From NCBI GenBank assembly GCA_965224765.1, contig CBDDAC010000025.1, positions 248,001 through 312,000 on the forward strand: a stretch of DNA of 64,000 nucleotides, in the 5' to 3' direction. The DNA comes from CAZDBA01 sp965224765. Lineage in GTDB: Bacteria; Planctomycetota; Planctomycetia; Pirellulales; Pirellulaceae. The position numbers were made by a program, and so were the translations under genes. This document shows positions 62,370-64,000 of the stretch, piece by piece (positions within the stretch are counted from its first letter, which is position 1; the number at the start of each line of letters is the position of its first letter). The notes below the pieces were generated by a model, which did no database searches, was not told the origin of the DNA, and saw only the letters and a list, made by a program, of their open reading frames with translations.

Positions 62370-63011
62370 TCAGTCTGATTCGTCTAATAGTTCTTCACCA
62401 TAGCCATCTGGAAATGGGTTAAAGAACTCCTTGTCATGTTTCTCTGGTTTTGGTTCCTGGTCAGAGTCCGGAACTTCAATATCCGGTTGAGGTGAAGTCG
62501 ATTGCTCAATGAAGTCCTCGATTTCCTCGGTATCGAACTTAGCGAGCCAGTAGTCGGTGTTCTCAGTGCGGCTTGGTTTGAGTGAATCTTTAGGTTTCTT
62601 TTTGGATTCGGGCCGAGGATGCTGCAGTTGATCGATCCAATGATCGCTATCAATGAACTGGGCTTTTTTCCGTCGAGCAGCGGTTTGGATACGATGATCT
62701 GAGGACACTACCAAAAGCGAACGTGGCAGAGAGTGTTTCTGAATGAGGATTTCGATCATCGAATCGGCATCTTCAAACTCGTGGGCGAATTGTACCTGAA
62801 TGTCTTGGTAGTCGTATTGATGTGGTTTCGATTTGCTCCGTTTGCCAGCGTCAAATACAACGAGGACATTCCGGCGATCCGATGGCGGAAGGTATTGGGC
62901 GAGTTTTTCCAGCATCGAGAGTCTAGCTTTTTCGAGGTTACCCGGTGCAGCGAGATCCCCCCGAAATCCTATCGCATGGAGCAGATTGTACCCGTCAATA
63001 AGTATTTGCAT
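62370..63011 (-). CDS. NYN-domain (YacP-like) endoribonuclease
   Basis: This 213-residue protein starts at MQILIDGYNLLHAIGF. The PIN-like NYN fold has acidic active-site residues in LIDGYNLLH, VVFDAG, FEDADSMIEI and SSDHRIQTAA. YacP (Rae1) family members cut mRNA on the ribosome. The acidic C-terminal tail (PDSDQEPKPEKHDKEF) is an added low-complexity segment. It is convergent with the TMEM220-like gene. Confidence 0.87.
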   Translation of the reverse strand: MQILIDGYNLLHAIGFRGDLAAPGNLEKARLSMLEKLAQYLPPSDRRNVLVVFDAGKRSKSKPHQYDYQDIQVQFAHEFEDADSMIEILIQKHSLPRSLLVVSSDHRIQTAARRKKAQFIDSDHWIDQLQHPRPESKKKPKDSLKPSRTENTDYWLAKFDTEEIEDFIEQSTSPQPDIEVPDSDQEPKPEKHDKEFFNPFPDGYGEELLDESD

Positions 63012-63155
63012 TGTGCGAGTCGCAAAAGGGGCCAATGTTCGTGGGGATTTCAAGTGTCGCGGGATGAAAACTAACTGAAACTCGTCAGCTTGTTTTCCTG
63101 GCAGTGTCTCGTCTCTACAATAACAGGATGATCAACCATCCAGGTAGAATCCAAA

Positions 63156-64000
63156 ATGGCAGACTTGATGAACGAAACTGACCAACTTGCTCAGTTGGCT
63201 AGACAAATTGTAGAGATGCATTGCCTGCCAGAACAGGCGAAGAACTCGGTATTATCGGGTGGAACCCCTGATCAGGGGGCGATTGGGAGTCTCGTTGGCT
63301 TGTTGAGAGATATCGTTTTCCCAGGCTTCAAACCTTCGCGGCAACTGGAGAAGGGGCAGGTCGTCGAGCATGTTCATCATCGGACACTTGAACTTCGAGA
63401 GCAGCTGGGGCGATTTGTCGACTGGGCAATCAAGCAGGATGGGTGCGCGGATCACCATGGCGCAACGTGCAAGAGTTTAACTGCCTGCTCGGACCAGGTT
63501 GTGGATCAATTCATTCATTGTTTGCCAGAAATATCTGGACGTCTCAAGTGTGATGTCATTGCCGCATTCGATGGCGATCCTGCGTGCAAATCTCTTCAGG
63601 AAATCATCATTTGTTATCCGGGATTTTTGGCGGTGACGGTTTATCGGTTTGCCAATCAATTGCATAAGATGGGAGTTCCTCTATTGCCACGCATGATGAG
63701 CGAATGGGTGCATGGGGAAACAGGGATCGATATTCACGCAGGTGCGACAATCGGTGAGAGCTTTTTTGTGGATCATGGGACAGGAGTAGTTATCGGCGAG
63801 ACCTGCGTGATAGGAGATCATGTCAAGATTTATCAGGGAGTGACGTTGGGGGCGTTAAGCTTTCCCAAGGATGGCAACGGTCAAGTGGTTCGAAATACCA
63901 AACGACATCCGACCATTGAAGATCGAGTTGTGCTCTATGCAAATGCCATTGTCTTAGGAGGGACTACGACGGTTGGCCATGATTGTGTTGTTGGTTCCAA
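63156..64000 (+). CDS. cysE: Serine O-acetyltransferase, 3' end cut by the window
   Basis: The frame from ATG 63156 stays open to the window edge (281 codons). The first 180 residues are helical and include EHVHHRTLELREQLG and PEISGRLKCDVIAAFDGDPA. From ICYPGFLAVTVYRFANQLH begins the catalytic left-handed beta-helix, with GIDIHAGATIGESFFVDHG, GETCVIGDHVKIYQGVTLGA and KRHPTIEDRVVLYANAIVLG. Histidines at the active site are present. It makes O-acetylserine for cysteine synthesis. The long N-terminus and SFPKDGNG insertion match the EpsC/SrpH-like group. Confidence 0.92.
   Translation, partial: MADLMNETDQLAQLARQIVEMHCLPEQAKNSVLSGGTPDQGAIGSLVGLLRDIVFPGFKPSRQLEKGQVVEHVHHRTLELREQLGRFVDWAIKQDGCADHHGATCKSLTACSDQVVDQFIHCLPEISGRLKCDVIAAFDGDPACKSLQEIIICYPGFLAVTVYRFANQLHKMGVPLLPRMMSEWVHGETGIDIHAGATIGESFFVDHGTGVVIGETCVIGDHVKIYQGVTLGALSFPKDGNGQVVRNTKRHPTIEDRVVLYANAIVLGGTTTVGHDCVVGS

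Noticed and set aside
1..64000. tRNA, rRNA or CRISPR arrays
   Set aside because: I looked through the intergenic stretches and found no cloverleaf-like or regularly spaced repeat array; the 38.6-kb repeats are two units only.

Overview
The window looks like a chromosomal segment of a planctomycete, most likely a Pirellulaceae-like member of the Planctomycetota. The evidence is the gene content: a PVC-type dehydrogenase/cytochrome c protein, a DUF1559 protein, a PEP-CTERM protein, an anti-sigma protein fused to VIT/VWA/DUF2135 modules next to an ECF sigma factor, secreted proteins with very acidic inserts, and base composition near 50% by eye. No rRNA, tRNA, CRISPR array or recognisable transposase was seen.

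Layout. 0-13 kb: secreted or cell-envelope proteins, namely a truncated BNR/VPS10-like propeller, a large HEAT/cytochrome c dehydrogenase-like protein, and two divergent S9 peptidases. 13-20.5 kb: a sigma-54 two-component pair, an APH-like kinase, lexA (frameshifted, followed by a second copy of its own 3' end among dispersed repeats) and an acyl-CoA synthetase. 20.6-25.4 kb: a flavin reductase and homogentisate dioxygenase facing a coupled operon of an SDR, a tandem T-fold pterin synthase, a small anchored protein and RNase HI. 25.4-28.5 kb: a zinc-ribbon protein, coaD, a PatB/MalY-like C-S lyase and rpsT. 28.7-37.8 kb: a nine-gene minus-strand chemosensory operon (response regulator, small protein, CheW, MCP, CheA-REC, REC-DUF4388, FHA/coiled coil and two small proteins) with no CheR or CheB. 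38-43.7 kb: a lone response regulator, long direct repeats, an MsbA-like ABC exporter and a TlpA/thioredoxin-like protein. 44-51.6 kb: a zinc-ribbon membrane protein, a MOSC protein and the ECF sigma/anti-sigma-VWA pair. 51.8-57.8 kb: a cysteine-less TlpA-like protein, DUF1559, DUF1499-msrB, PEP-CTERM and DinB-like genes. 57.8-64 kb: ilvE, hisA, an EF-G-like GTPase, a TMEM220-like protein, a NYN nuclease and a truncated serine acetyltransferase.

The strongest discovery candidate is at 42394-43662 on the minus strand. A thioredoxin-like protein has an in-frame UGA exactly where the first cysteine of the Cys-Gly-Pro-Cys motif should be. The same frame continues without another stop through the rest of the domain. 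A perfect 6-bp hairpin with a GGUC tetraloop lies about 30 nt downstream, in the position expected for a bacterial SECIS element. This reads as a selenoprotein with a UGPC active site.

Four other genes (lexA, the FHA protein, the DUF1559 protein and the DUF1499 protein) are each split by a one-base shift at a short homopolymer. They may be sequence errors or real slippage sites, and they should be judged together. The lexA 3' end is also duplicated 196 bp downstream with coding-like divergence.
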